A DNA stretch of 13,242 bases from an uncultured Oscillibacter sp. (GTDB lineage: Bacteria; Bacillota; Clostridia; Oscillospirales; Oscillospiraceae). Every line of letters begins with the position of its first letter. The stretch's first letter is position 1. Positions 5,739 to 13,242 of this stretch are shown here, piece after piece. The notes under the pieces are model-generated. The model was not told the DNA's origin, did not search any database, and worked only from the letters and a program-made list of their open reading frames with translations. Where the stretch lies: contig CAMHBH010000054.1 of NCBI GenBank assembly GCA_946183175.1, positions 1-13,242 of the forward strand, in the 5' to 3' direction. The position numbers and the translations under genes are program-made.

Positions 5739-8700
5739 ATGACGGAATCCGTACCCTTTTTGCGGATGTTCTCCGCGCTTCCGTTGAATCCGGCGCTTCG
5801 CCGGAAATTAGCCGGTTCCGAGGTGACGGAGGGCGTCATCGACTTACAGGCCCTGCGAATCCGTCTCCGCGTGAATCTCGACGCCGTGCTCTCCGACGAC
5901 GACTGCCGCTTTCTGCGCGAGGCTATCCGGAAATCCTACGACTTCGCGGAGGCGGAATTACAGCTATCGGCGCGGCCCCGCCCGGAATTGTCGGCGGCCC
6001 CGCGCCCCGCAAGTCCGAAACCGTCCGGCGGCGGCAAGGCGTCGGGCAACAACAGCGGGAAACCGTCCAGTAACGGCGGCGTGAAATCGTCGGGCGGCGG
6101 AAAACCTTCCAATAACAGCGGGAATCACGGCAGGCCGGAGGCCCCGAAACCGGAAAAAGTCCTCATGGGGAATGTCATCAAGGGGCGCACCGTGCCCATG
6201 AAGGAACTCGACCTCAAAACGGGCGGGGCGACTGTCGCGGGGAAAGTGTTCTCGTTCGAGAGCCGCGAGACCCGCCGCCACGGACTGTGGCGCGTGTCCT
6301 TCGACATGACCGACTACACCAACTCCGTCACCGTACAGAAAAACGTGTCGGCGAAAGAGGCTGAGGCGCTTTCGGGTTCGATAAAGCCCGGTATGTGGCT
6401 TTGCGTACAGGGCCGCATGGAGCCCACCTGGGACGGCAAGGACATTCAATTACACCCCTCGAATATCAACATCATCACGCACGCGGAGCGGCAGGACAAC
6501 GCAAAGGAAAAGCGCGTCGAATTACACTTGCACACGAAAATGTCGAACATGGACGCCCTCACCGACACGAAATCCGTCATACAGACCGCCATTCGCTGGG
6601 GACACCCGGCGATTGCGATTACTGACCACGGCGTGGCGCAGTCGTTCCCCGACGCGTGGCACGCCGCCGGGGACAAAATTAAAATCCTGTACGGCATGGA
6701 GGGCTACTTCGTCAACAACTTAGACGACCGAATCGCCGTACACGGCCCGCAGGACGCCCCGCTTGACGCGGAAATCGTCTGTTTCGACATCGAAACCACC
6801 GGGCTGAAAGTAGACCGGGAGGCCATTACCGAAATCGGGGCGGTTGTGTTGAAGGGCGGGGAAGTCACGGAACGCTTTCAGACGTTCGTCAACCCCGGGC
6901 GCGCCCTGACGCCCGAGATAGTGTCGCTGACGGGAATCACCGACGAGATGTTGAAGGACGCGCCGCCCCCGAAAGAGGCGTTGACGGCGTTTCTGGACTT
7001 CGTGCGGGGGCGTCCCCTCGCGGCGCACAATGCCGAATTCGATATCGGCTTTATCCGCGCGGGCTGTGCCGAAAACGGCCTCGACTTCGACCCGACTTAC
7101 ATTGATTCCCTGATTCTGGCGCAAAACCTTCTCCCGGACATGAAGAAGCATAAACTCGACATGGTCGCCGCGCGTCTGCAACTCCCGGAGTTCAACCACC
7201 ACCGCGCCAGCGACGACGCCGCGACCGTCGCCTATATGCTGATACCGTTCTGGGACATGCTCCGCGCGCGCGGGATTCAGCGCCTACAGGAAATCAACGC
7301 CGATATGGAGAAACTCCGCCCGCTGAATACGAGAGTAAACCGCCGCCCCCGGCATATTATCCTGATTGCGCGGAATAAGACGGGCTTAAAGAACCTGTAC
7401 CAGATGATTTCGGATTCCAACTTGAAGCACTTCCGGAAAATGCCCACGATTCCGAAAACGGAACTCATGGCGCACCGGGAAGGAATCCTCGTCGGTTCGG
7501 CCTGCGAGGCCGGGGAACTCTTCCGGGCCGTCGTGGAGCATAAGGACTGGGACGAATTGAAACGAATCGCGTCCTTCTACGACTACCTCGAAATCCAGCC
7601 GCTTTGCAATAACGCGTTTCTAGTCCGCAACGGCGACGCGCGCTCGGAAGAGGATTTGCGCGAGTTCAACCGGACAATCGTCCGCCTCGGCGACGAACTC
7701 GGGAAACCAGTCTGCGCGACGGGTGACGTACACTTTCAGGAACCGGAAGAAGAAATTTACCGACACATTCTGCTTGCGTCGAAGAAGTTCGCCGACGCCA
7801 ACGAACCGTTGCCGATTTACTTCAAGACGACCGACGAAATGCTCGAAGAGTTCGCGTACTTAGGCGCGGAGAAGGCCTACGAGGTCGTCGTAAGCAATAC
7901 GCGCCTGATTGCGAATCAGGTCGAAACCTTTGAGCTGTTACCGTCGGAGTTATTCCCGCCGCGCCTCGAAAACTCGGAAGAGGAACTCAACACGCTGGTC
8001 TGGGAGAAAGTACACCGCCTCTACGGCGACGACCCGCCGCCGCTGATTACCGAACGCCTGAAAGTCGAACTCGGCGGCATTCTGGGCAAGTACGACGTGG
8101 TTTACATGTCGGCGCAGAAACTGGTACAGCGTTCCCTCGAAAACGGCTATCTAGTCGGCTCGCGCGGCAGCGTCGGCTCGTCACTGGTGGCGTATATGTC
8201 GGGCATTACAGAAGTAAACTCCCTGCCGCCGCATTACCGCTGCCCGCAGTGCAAGGGAAGCGAATTTGTCACGGATGGTTCCTACGGCTGCGGCGCGGAC
8301 ATGCCCGACAAATTATGCCCCGTCTGCGGGATTCCGTATGTCAAGGACGGTTTCGACATCCCCTTTGAAACCTTCCTCGGCTACGGCGGCGGGAAAGTCC
8401 CCGACATTGACCTCAACTTTTCCGGGGAATATCAGGCCCGCGCGCACCGTCACGCTATCGAGATGTTCGGTGAAAAGCAGGTGTTCCGCGCCGGGACTAT
8501 CGGCACCCTCGCCGACAAGACCGCGTTCGGGTTCGTGCTGAAGTATCTGGAGGAAAACGGGCTGGAGGCCTGCAACGCCGAAAAGAAACGTCTGGCGCTG
8601 GGCTGTGTGGGGGCGCGGCGCACGACCGGACAGCACCCCGGCGGACTGGTCGTCGTCCCGGACGACAAGGAAATCGAGGACTTCTGTCCGGTACAGCGCC

Positions 8701-9833
8701 CCGCCGACGCCGAAAACTCCGATATCATCACGACCCATTTTGAATACCACTGCATGGAGGCCAATATCTTAAAGCTGGACATGCTCGGACACGACGACCC
8801 GACGATGGTACGCATGATGCAGGATTTGACCGGGCAAGACCCGCAACGAATCCCGCTGGACGACCCCGACACGATGTCGATTTTCACCAGCAGTCGGGTT
8901 TTGGGCTACGAGAACGACGAGATTCTCGGCCCGACCGGGGCCGTGGCGATTCCGGAGTTTAACACCCGCTTCACCAGACAGATGTTAGTCGACACGCAAC
9001 CGAAAGACTTTAATACTCTGGTACGGCTGTCGGGCTTCTCACACGGTACCGACGTTTGGATGGGCAACGCACGGGAACTGATAGTCAGCGGCACGGCTAG
9101 CGTACTGGAAACGGTGGGCTGTCGCGACGACATTATGCTGTACCTGATTTCCAAGGGCCTCGACCCGAAGATGTCGTTCAAGATTATGGAGAAAGTCCGC
9201 AAGGGCAAAGTCAAGAAGGGTGGGTTCGACGAGGGCTGGGAAGAGTCCATGCGGGAGCACAACGTGCCCGAATGGTACATCGAATCCCTCGCCAAAATCG
9301 GCTACCTGTTCCCGAAGGCCCACGCCGTGGCCTACGTGATGATGGCCTTCCGGATTGCGTGGTACAAAGTACACGAGCCGCTGGCGTTCTACGCGACGTT
9401 CTTCACCGTCCGCGCGAAGGCGTTCGACGCCGAATACTGCTGCGCGGGCATGGACGCCGTCAAGCGTAAAATCCGCGAAATCGAGAACAAGAAGGACGCC
9501 ACCGCCGTCGAACAGAATCTGCTCACGACGCTGGAAGTCTGCTACGAGTTCTACTTGCGCGGCTACCATTTCGACACCATCGACATTTACCGCTCCGACG
9601 CCACGAAATTCCTGATTACAGACAACGGCCTTTTGCCGCCGTTCGTGTCCGTACACGGCCTCGGGGAGGCGGCGGCGCAGGACACCGTGGAGAAGCGCGC
9701 CGGAAAGAAATTCGTTTCCGTGGAGGAATTTTCCCTCTGCTGTACGAAGCTGTCCAAGACGCACATCGAGCAGTTGAAAGGGCTGGGCGCGTTCGCCGGC
9801 ATGGCGGACACCAGCCAAATGACGCTTTTCTAA
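5739..9833 (+). CDS. polC: DNA polymerase III alpha subunit, Gram-positive type PolC
   Basis: Replicative polymerase with built-in proofreading, 1364 residues (Bacillus subtilis PolC is about 1440). Domains in order: N-terminal domain (1-76); a Ser/Gly/Asn/Pro-rich linker (about 77-139); OB fold (about 140-250); first PHP part with ELHLHTKMSN (about 260); DnaQ-like exonuclease (about 345-510) with FDIETTGL, AHNAEFDIGF and HHRASDDA; second PHP part including ATGDVHF; and the C-family polymerase core. The core has GSRGSVGSSLVAYM (about 806), a zinc-binding set C835, C838, C851, C860, C863, and the catalytic aspartates D889 and D891 in PDIDLNFSGEYQ and D1014 in LKLDMLGHDDPT. Helix-hairpin-helix-like segments are at the end. 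The start has a perfect AAGGAGG (5728-5734). All catalytic residues are intact. ispG-polC adjacency is standard in Clostridia. Confidence 0.98.
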   Translation: MTESVPFLRMFSALPLNPALRRKLAGSEVTEGVIDLQALRIRLRVNLDAVLSDDDCRFLREAIRKSYDFAEAELQLSARPRPELSAAPRPASPKPSGGGKASGNNSGKPSSNGGVKSSGGGKPSNNSGNHGRPEAPKPEKVLMGNVIKGRTVPMKELDLKTGGATVAGKVFSFESRETRRHGLWRVSFDMTDYTNSVTVQKNVSAKEAEALSGSIKPGMWLCVQGRMEPTWDGKDIQLHPSNINIITHAERQDNAKEKRVELHLHTKMSNMDALTDTKSVIQTAIRWGHPAIAITDHGVAQSFPDAWHAAGDKIKILYGMEGYFVNNLDDRIAVHGPQDAPLDAEIVCFDIETTGLKVDREAITEIGAVVLKGGEVTERFQTFVNPGRALTPEIVSLTGITDEMLKDAPPPKEALTAFLDFVRGRPLAAHNAEFDIGFIRAGCAENGLDFDPTYIDSLILAQNLLPDMKKHKLDMVAARLQLPEFNHHRASDDAATVAYMLIPFWDMLRARGIQRLQEINADMEKLRPLNTRVNRRPRHIILIARNKTGLKNLYQMISDSNLKHFRKMPTIPKTELMAHREGILVGSACEAGELFRAVVEHKDWDELKRIASFYDYLEIQPLCNNAFLVRNGDARSEEDLREFNRTIVRLGDELGKPVCATGDVHFQEPEEEIYRHILLASKKFADANEPLPIYFKTTDEMLEEFAYLGAEKAYEVVVSNTRLIANQVETFELLPSELFPPRLENSEEELNTLVWEKVHRLYGDDPPPLITERLKVELGGILGKYDVVYMSAQKLVQRSLENGYLVGSRGSVGSSLVAYMSGITEVNSLPPHYRCPQCKGSEFVTDGSYGCGADMPDKLCPVCGIPYVKDGFDIPFETFLGYGGGKVPDIDLNFSGEYQARAHRHAIEMFGEKQVFRAGTIGTLADKTAFGFVLKYLEENGLEACNAEKKRLALGCVGARRTTGQHPGGLVVVPDDKEIEDFCPVQRPADAENSDIITTHFEYHCMEANILKLDMLGHDDPTMVRMMQDLTGQDPQRIPLDDPDTMSIFTSSRVLGYENDEILGPTGAVAIPEFNTRFTRQMLVDTQPKDFNTLVRLSGFSHGTDVWMGNARELIVSGTASVLETVGCRDDIMLYLISKGLDPKMSFKIMEKVRKGKVKKGGFDEGWEESMREHNVPEWYIESLAKIGYLFPKAHAVAYVMMAFRIAWYKVHEPLAFYATFFTVRAKAFDAEYCCAGMDAVKRKIREIENKKDATAVEQNLLTTLEVCYEFYLRGYHFDTIDIYRSDATKFLITDNGLLPPFVSVHGLGEAAAQDTVEKRAGKKFVSVEEFSLCCTKLSKTHIEQLKGLGAFAGMADTSQMTLF

Positions 9834-9846
9834 AGGAGGCGATTCT

Positions 9847-12480
9847 ATGAAAAAGTATATCCCGCTGTTATGCCTGGCCGTGCTGTTGTGTACGACGCTG
9901 GCGGCGGCGGACTTCCAGACCACGCCGCTGGACTGCCACGAGATGTCGGAACTGATGTTCGGGGGCGGCGACAGCGCGGAGTTACTGTCGGGCGGCAGTC
10001 CGGGGGAAGCGGCCCTCGCCGACTACTTCTCCGCGCGGGAGGCGGCGTACCGCGGCGACGCGCGCCTGTTCTCCGGCGACGACTGGAACGCAAGTAGCGC
10101 CGTCGCGGAGAATAACGAACTGCGCGCGGCGTGTGTCCGCGACATGGAAACCCGCCTGGGCCTGACCGTACTCGACGCCGATGTCACGGCGCGTATCGAA
10201 CGGGAGCGCACCGCGCGGAACCCCGACGGCACCTGGAGCATGTACGTCTACGAGTGGACCTTCTTCGACTACGACGACCTCGCCGACGGCGCGGGCGGGC
10301 GCGACGTGTCGGGGTTCGGGACGTGGCACATTCTCACGGTCGATATCGCCCCGGACGGCACCTGTCAAGTCCTGTCGGACGAGTACGACGAATCGGACAT
10401 TCTGGGCGTGAACACGCTCTCCGAGGCACACACGCAAGAACTGCTTGCGCGCGCCGTCCCGGAGCCGGAGTACGAGAACGTGCCCGACGCCGCGTCCCTG
10501 CTGGCCTTCAGCTACTACCCCGACTACAACGTGGACGCCGCCGTCGCCTACTCCGAGGAGCATTGGAACAACTACAACCCCGACTACGCCAACTTCAACC
10601 CCTACGGCGGCGACTGCGCCAACTTCACCTCGCAGAGTATCTACGCCGGGGGTATGCCGCAGGTCGTCACACGGCCCTATTCAAACGACGGGTGGTTCTA
10701 CAGGACTTCCACGAACCGTAGCGCGACCTGGACGGGCGCGACGAATCTGCACCACTGGATGAGGGATAACCGGGGGCGTTGCGTCACCGCCTCCGCGAGT
10801 ACGGTTTTCACGGGCAGTCCGGTCTTCTACAGCCGGAACACCTATTCCAGCGACGACAAGCAGGAGAATATCCCCTTCGCCCACGCCGTCCTGTGCGTCG
10901 GCACGAACACCGCCGGAAGTCCCGTCGTCAACTCCCACAACAACGACCGCTACCACGTCATGTGGAACTACTACACCGGCACCCAGACCATCGACACCGT
11001 ACAGCTTACCAGCAAGTCTTTCGGCACCTTCAGCGGCTACGTGAGGCTTAGCGAGGATTTCCACGCCTACATTGTCAACCCGGCCCTCAGCCGCTGCGTC
11101 ACCAACGACGGCGGCGGGAATGTCACGTCCCGCGCGAGAACCGAGGAATCCGGGCAGGTCTGGCGCTTCCTCCGGCAGAACGACAGCTCCTATGAGATAG
11201 TGTCCGCCCTGCGCGGCGAGACCATCCGCAACCCCGCCCTCGCGGCCCAGAACAGCGGCTGGCCCTCCCGTACCCCGGTCTGCGTCGAATCCTACAGCGC
11301 CGCCCCGGGCCAGCAGTGGTACATCTACCAGACGACCGGGGACTACTCCTGGGGCACGCAGGCCTACCAGCTCCGCCCGAAGTGCTCCGACCGCGTCATG
11401 GACATCGTGGAAGGCAGTGACGCCGAGGGTACCGAACTGTGGATTTTCTCCCGGAACGGCACCGAGGCACAGCTCTTCCAGCTCCAGGAGACCGAATGGG
11501 TCGTGATTGACACCCCGGTTTTGGAGGCCACTTTGGAGGGCGGCGAGGGGGCCAACGTCCGCTTTTCGTGGGAGAGCCTGGAGGGGGCCGCAAGCTACGT
11601 CCTCCGCGTCACGCAGGGCGAGACGCAGTTCACCCCCGTCACCGTCCGGCGCAACACCTCCTACGGCATGAGGCTGGAACCCGGGACGTACGAGGCCACA
11701 CTGGAGGCCGTCAGCGCCAACGAGCGCACGTCCAGCATGAGCGAGCCCATCACGTTCACGGTCTACACCTCCTACACGATTACGTTCGACGCCAACGGCG
11801 GCACCGAGCCCCCCGAAGACCAGATGAAAATAGAGGGCATGGACGCCACGCTGACCGAGACCGTGCCCGTCTATCCCGGCTACGTCTTCTCCTCCTGGAA
11901 CACGCAGGCGAACGGAACCGGGGATTCCTACGAATCCGGGGGCGTCTACGACAGGGACGAGAACCTCAGCCTCTACGCGCAGTGGCAGCTTGCCACGTAC
12001 ACCGTCACGCTGAATCCCAACCACGGCGAGCTCTTGGAGGAATCCGCCAACGTGACCTACAGCCAGCCCTACGGCGAACTCCCCACGCCGACCCGGGAGC
12101 AGTACGAGTTCGCCGGGTGGTATACCGAACTCGACGGCGGCGAGAGGATTACCGACCAGAGTACCGTCACGGCCACGGAGGATCATACCCTCTACGCGCA
12201 CTGGGACTCCACGGTAGCCTATATTTCCTCGTTCGTCACGCGCATGGGCTCCTACCACGTCGTGCACACGACCGCGTACCGCATTACGAACGGCGTCCTG
12301 CTCGTCTGCGGCTACCTCGACGGGCAACTGGTCGACGTGGTCTCCGGGGAGACGGGGAATACCGACGGCGTGACCCTCGACGGCGATTTCGATACCATCC
12401 GCGTCTTCGCCGTCGACACCGAGACGCACAAACCCCTCTGCCCCCGTAACACCATTCTGGAGAGAGACTTCCGCGGATGA
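9847..12480 (+). CDS. Secreted multidomain amidase-like protein (amidase domain, ricin-like lectin, InlB B-repeats)
   Basis: An exported protein of 877 residues. Residues 1-21 form a signal peptide (MKK, hydrophobic core, AAA before DF); there is no lipobox. Residues about 22-215 are an uncharacterised N-terminal region. At about 223-400 lies a putative amidase domain of the Amidase_6 / NlpC-P60-like type: YPDYNVDAAVAYSEEHWNNY, the nucleophile candidate C257 in GGDCANF, histidine H346 in FAHAVLCVG, and a third polar candidate H364. Residues about 403-551 resemble a ricin-type beta-trefoil with three QW/QF-like turns (GQVWRF, GQQWYI, AQLFQL). A fibronectin-III-like stretch (about 553-641) precedes two InlB B-type repeats (643-715 and 717-788: FDANGG...LYAQW and LNPNHG...LYAHW). 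The tail (790-877) is beta-rich. AAGGAGG at 9833-9839 gives a strong start. Likely role: cell-wall or glycan-directed hydrolysis at the surface; the substrate is unknown. Its stop overlaps the next gene. Confidence 0.85.
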   Translation: MKKYIPLLCLAVLLCTTLAAADFQTTPLDCHEMSELMFGGGDSAELLSGGSPGEAALADYFSAREAAYRGDARLFSGDDWNASSAVAENNELRAACVRDMETRLGLTVLDADVTARIERERTARNPDGTWSMYVYEWTFFDYDDLADGAGGRDVSGFGTWHILTVDIAPDGTCQVLSDEYDESDILGVNTLSEAHTQELLARAVPEPEYENVPDAASLLAFSYYPDYNVDAAVAYSEEHWNNYNPDYANFNPYGGDCANFTSQSIYAGGMPQVVTRPYSNDGWFYRTSTNRSATWTGATNLHHWMRDNRGRCVTASASTVFTGSPVFYSRNTYSSDDKQENIPFAHAVLCVGTNTAGSPVVNSHNNDRYHVMWNYYTGTQTIDTVQLTSKSFGTFSGYVRLSEDFHAYIVNPALSRCVTNDGGGNVTSRARTEESGQVWRFLRQNDSSYEIVSALRGETIRNPALAAQNSGWPSRTPVCVESYSAAPGQQWYIYQTTGDYSWGTQAYQLRPKCSDRVMDIVEGSDAEGTELWIFSRNGTEAQLFQLQETEWVVIDTPVLEATLEGGEGANVRFSWESLEGAASYVLRVTQGETQFTPVTVRRNTSYGMRLEPGTYEATLEAVSANERTSSMSEPITFTVYTSYTITFDANGGTEPPEDQMKIEGMDATLTETVPVYPGYVFSSWNTQANGTGDSYESGGVYDRDENLSLYAQWQLATYTVTLNPNHGELLEESANVTYSQPYGELPTPTREQYEFAGWYTELDGGERITDQSTVTATEDHTLYAHWDSTVAYISSFVTRMGSYHVVHTTAYRITNGVLLVCGYLDGQLVDVVSGETGNTDGVTLDGDFDTIRVFAVDTETHKPLCPRNTILERDFRG

Positions 12481-13163
12481 GGCGGCTTGTCTGCGTACTG
12501 TGTGCGTGTGCGCTATTGTCGGGCTGTTCGCTCCTGGAGCGGCAGTACGTGACCGTAGCGCCGCACAGCGGGAAGTTCTGGGAGAGCGAGGCCGCCGGAA
12601 CCCTCCGCGCCGAGAACTACCAGGACATCGTAAACGACCTCCTCCTGCTCATCGGACAGCGCCGCGAGGCCGCTACCCTCCGCCTGTACCACTTCGACGA
12701 CGACGTGACCATCGCCGACCGCCTCGAACAGGCGACCATGGAGATTCAACAGCAGACGCCGTTAGGGTCTTACGCCGTCTCCTATATCGCCTCCGTCAGC
12801 CAGGCCCAGCGGGGCTACTATGAAGTCAAGCTCCAAATCGGCTACCGCCGCACGGCGGAGGAACTACAGGCCGTGGTCAACGCGACCAGTCCGGAGGCGG
12901 TGTACACCCTCCTGCGGAGCGCCCTGGACGCCGGACAGGAACAGCTCGCCGTGAGAATCGGCTACTGGGGCCCGGGCGGGGAGGCGCAGGTAGAGGACGC
13001 CAAGGCGCGTTTACGGGAAGACGAGGGGCTTTCGGCCTTCCCCGACTGGCCCGAGACGTTCTACTACCCGGAACAGGGCCCTGTCGGCTTACTGGAATTT
13101 CGCCTCGACCCGCCCGAACCCGAACCCGTCCCCGACAGTGAACCGCTTCCTATAGAAGAATAG
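12477..13163 (+). CDS. Putative lipoprotein of unknown function
   Basis: A 228-residue protein with a clear lipoprotein signal: MRR, a hydrophobic stretch, and the lipobox LSGC with the lipidated cysteine at residue 17. The mature part begins with a YVTVAPHSGKFW segment, then mixed alpha/beta sequence rich in regular charge patterns, including a YYEVKLQIGYRRTAEEL stretch. It ends in a Pro/Glu-rich tail (PPEPEPVPDSEPLPIEE) that is probably disordered. I recognise no enzyme motif; similar envelope lipoproteins of unknown role are known in gut Clostridia, from memory only. The ATG overlaps the TGA of the amidase-like gene (ATGA, 12477-12480), with GGAGAGAG upstream, so the two are translationally coupled and probably act in the same place, outside the membrane. 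Its stop is 5 bases before a strong hairpin. Confidence 0.75.
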   Translation: MRRLVCVLCACALLSGCSLLERQYVTVAPHSGKFWESEAAGTLRAENYQDIVNDLLLLIGQRREAATLRLYHFDDDVTIADRLEQATMEIQQQTPLGSYAVSYIASVSQAQRGYYEVKLQIGYRRTAEELQAVVNATSPEAVYTLLRSALDAGQEQLAVRIGYWGPGGEAQVEDAKARLREDEGLSAFPDWPETFYYPEQGPVGLLEFRLDPPEPEPVPDSEPLPIEE

Positions 13164-13168
13164 CCGTC

Positions 13169-13198
13169 GCCCCCTCTGCCGACTGTGGCGGAGGGGGC
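13169..13198 (+). terminator. Strong hairpin after the last gene, possible terminator without a T tract
   Basis: A 12-base-pair GC-rich stem (GCCCCCTCTGCC at 13169-13180 with GGCGGAGGGGGC at 13187-13198, one G-U pair) closes a 6-base loop. It begins 5 bases after the lipoprotein stop, the usual place for an operon terminator. It is followed by seven A residues (13199-13205), not T, so on the + strand it lacks the U tract of a classical intrinsic terminator; on the - strand the T run precedes the stem, also non-canonical. It may act as a 3'-end stabiliser or a U-less terminator. Confidence 0.45.
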
Positions 13199-13242
13199 AA
13201 AAAAATCTCGAAAGGGGCTTGCAATTCCGCCGGGAGTTGTAT
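13199..13242 (+). promoter_or_regulatory. Possible start of a promoter for the next gene (cut by window end)
   Basis: After the hairpin comes an A-rich tract (13199-13205), then TTGCAA at 13219-13224, which could be a -35 element, and the window ends in TTGTAT. If the next bases continue a TATAAT-like -10 from 13240, the spacer would be 15 bases, shorter than ideal. The A-tract could serve as an UP element. Nothing beyond 13242 is visible, so this is tentative. Confidence 0.2.

Noticed and set aside
9847..9910. Secreted protein as a lipoprotein, from the cysteine at residue 15.
   Set aside because: The residues before that cysteine (VLL) do not fit a lipobox, which needs a small residue before the cysteine; a standard signal-peptidase site AAA-D fits better.
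9039..9923. A 294-codon open frame on the - strand across the end of polC.
   Set aside because: Antisense shadow of polC and the start of the next gene; composition is Arg/Val/Gly-rich noise with no family resemblance and no ribosome site.
10681..12429. A 582-codon open frame on the - strand.
   Set aside because: It lies wholly antisense to the secreted amidase-like gene, has no recognisable domain, and follows from high-GC codon use (few stops opposite GNC-type codons).
1..13242. CRISPR array, tRNA or rRNA genes, insertion sequences, riboswitches.
   Set aside because: Gaps between genes are too short, and no regularly spaced repeats, cloverleaf-like sequence, terminal inverted repeats or transposase-like protein were seen.

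Overview
The window is a single-direction (+ strand), high-GC, densely packed gene cluster. It reads as chromosomal DNA of a GC-rich anaerobic Firmicute. The core order uppS–cdsA–dxr–rseP–ispG–polC is the classical Clostridia/Bacilli arrangement, and PolC is the Gram-positive-type replicase. Gene content and the architecture of the secreted protein suggest an Oscillospirales-like gut lineage; that placement is inference. The first 51 bases are not biological: they match an Illumina TruSeq P7/index adapter fused to genomic DNA, so the left edge is an untrimmed contig end.

Layout. 1-51 adapter; 52-189 the last 45 codons of uppS; 202-987 cdsA (CDP-diacylglycerol synthesis); 1005-1787 a TraX-family membrane protein not part of the usual cluster; 1815-2945 dxr (first committed MEP-pathway step); 2960-4036 rseP (site-2 membrane protease); 4047-4568 a RimJ/RimL-type GNAT acetyltransferase, also an extra gene; 4544-4691 an imperfect tandem triplication of the ispG translation-start region that creates two tiny stop-start-coupled ORFs; 4679-5716 ispG (late MEP pathway); 5739-9833 polC; 9847-12480 a large secreted multidomain amidase-like protein; 12477-13163 a lipoprotein whose start overlaps the previous stop; then a strong hairpin and possibly the beginning of a promoter for the next gene. 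There is no gene-free stretch longer than about 150 bases.

How it fits together. UppS consumes the isoprenoid precursors that Dxr and IspG help make, to build the undecaprenyl carrier for cell-wall synthesis. CdsA feeds phospholipid synthesis and RseP acts in the membrane, so the front half is an envelope-biogenesis operon ending in the replicase gene. The last two genes encode exported proteins (one with a signal peptide, one with a lipobox) and look like a separate translationally coupled pair placed just behind polC. Intergenic gaps are 3-30 bases and most genes have clear Shine-Dalgarno sequences, so one long transcript is likely. The most unusual items are the triplicated ispG start region, the TraX-family insertion, the amidase/ricin-like/InlB-repeat protein with its coupled lipoprotein, and a marked codon-pair habit (all Val-Gln pairs encoded GTA-CAG). 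I found no RNA genes, CRISPR array, insertion sequence or convincing new defence-type system.
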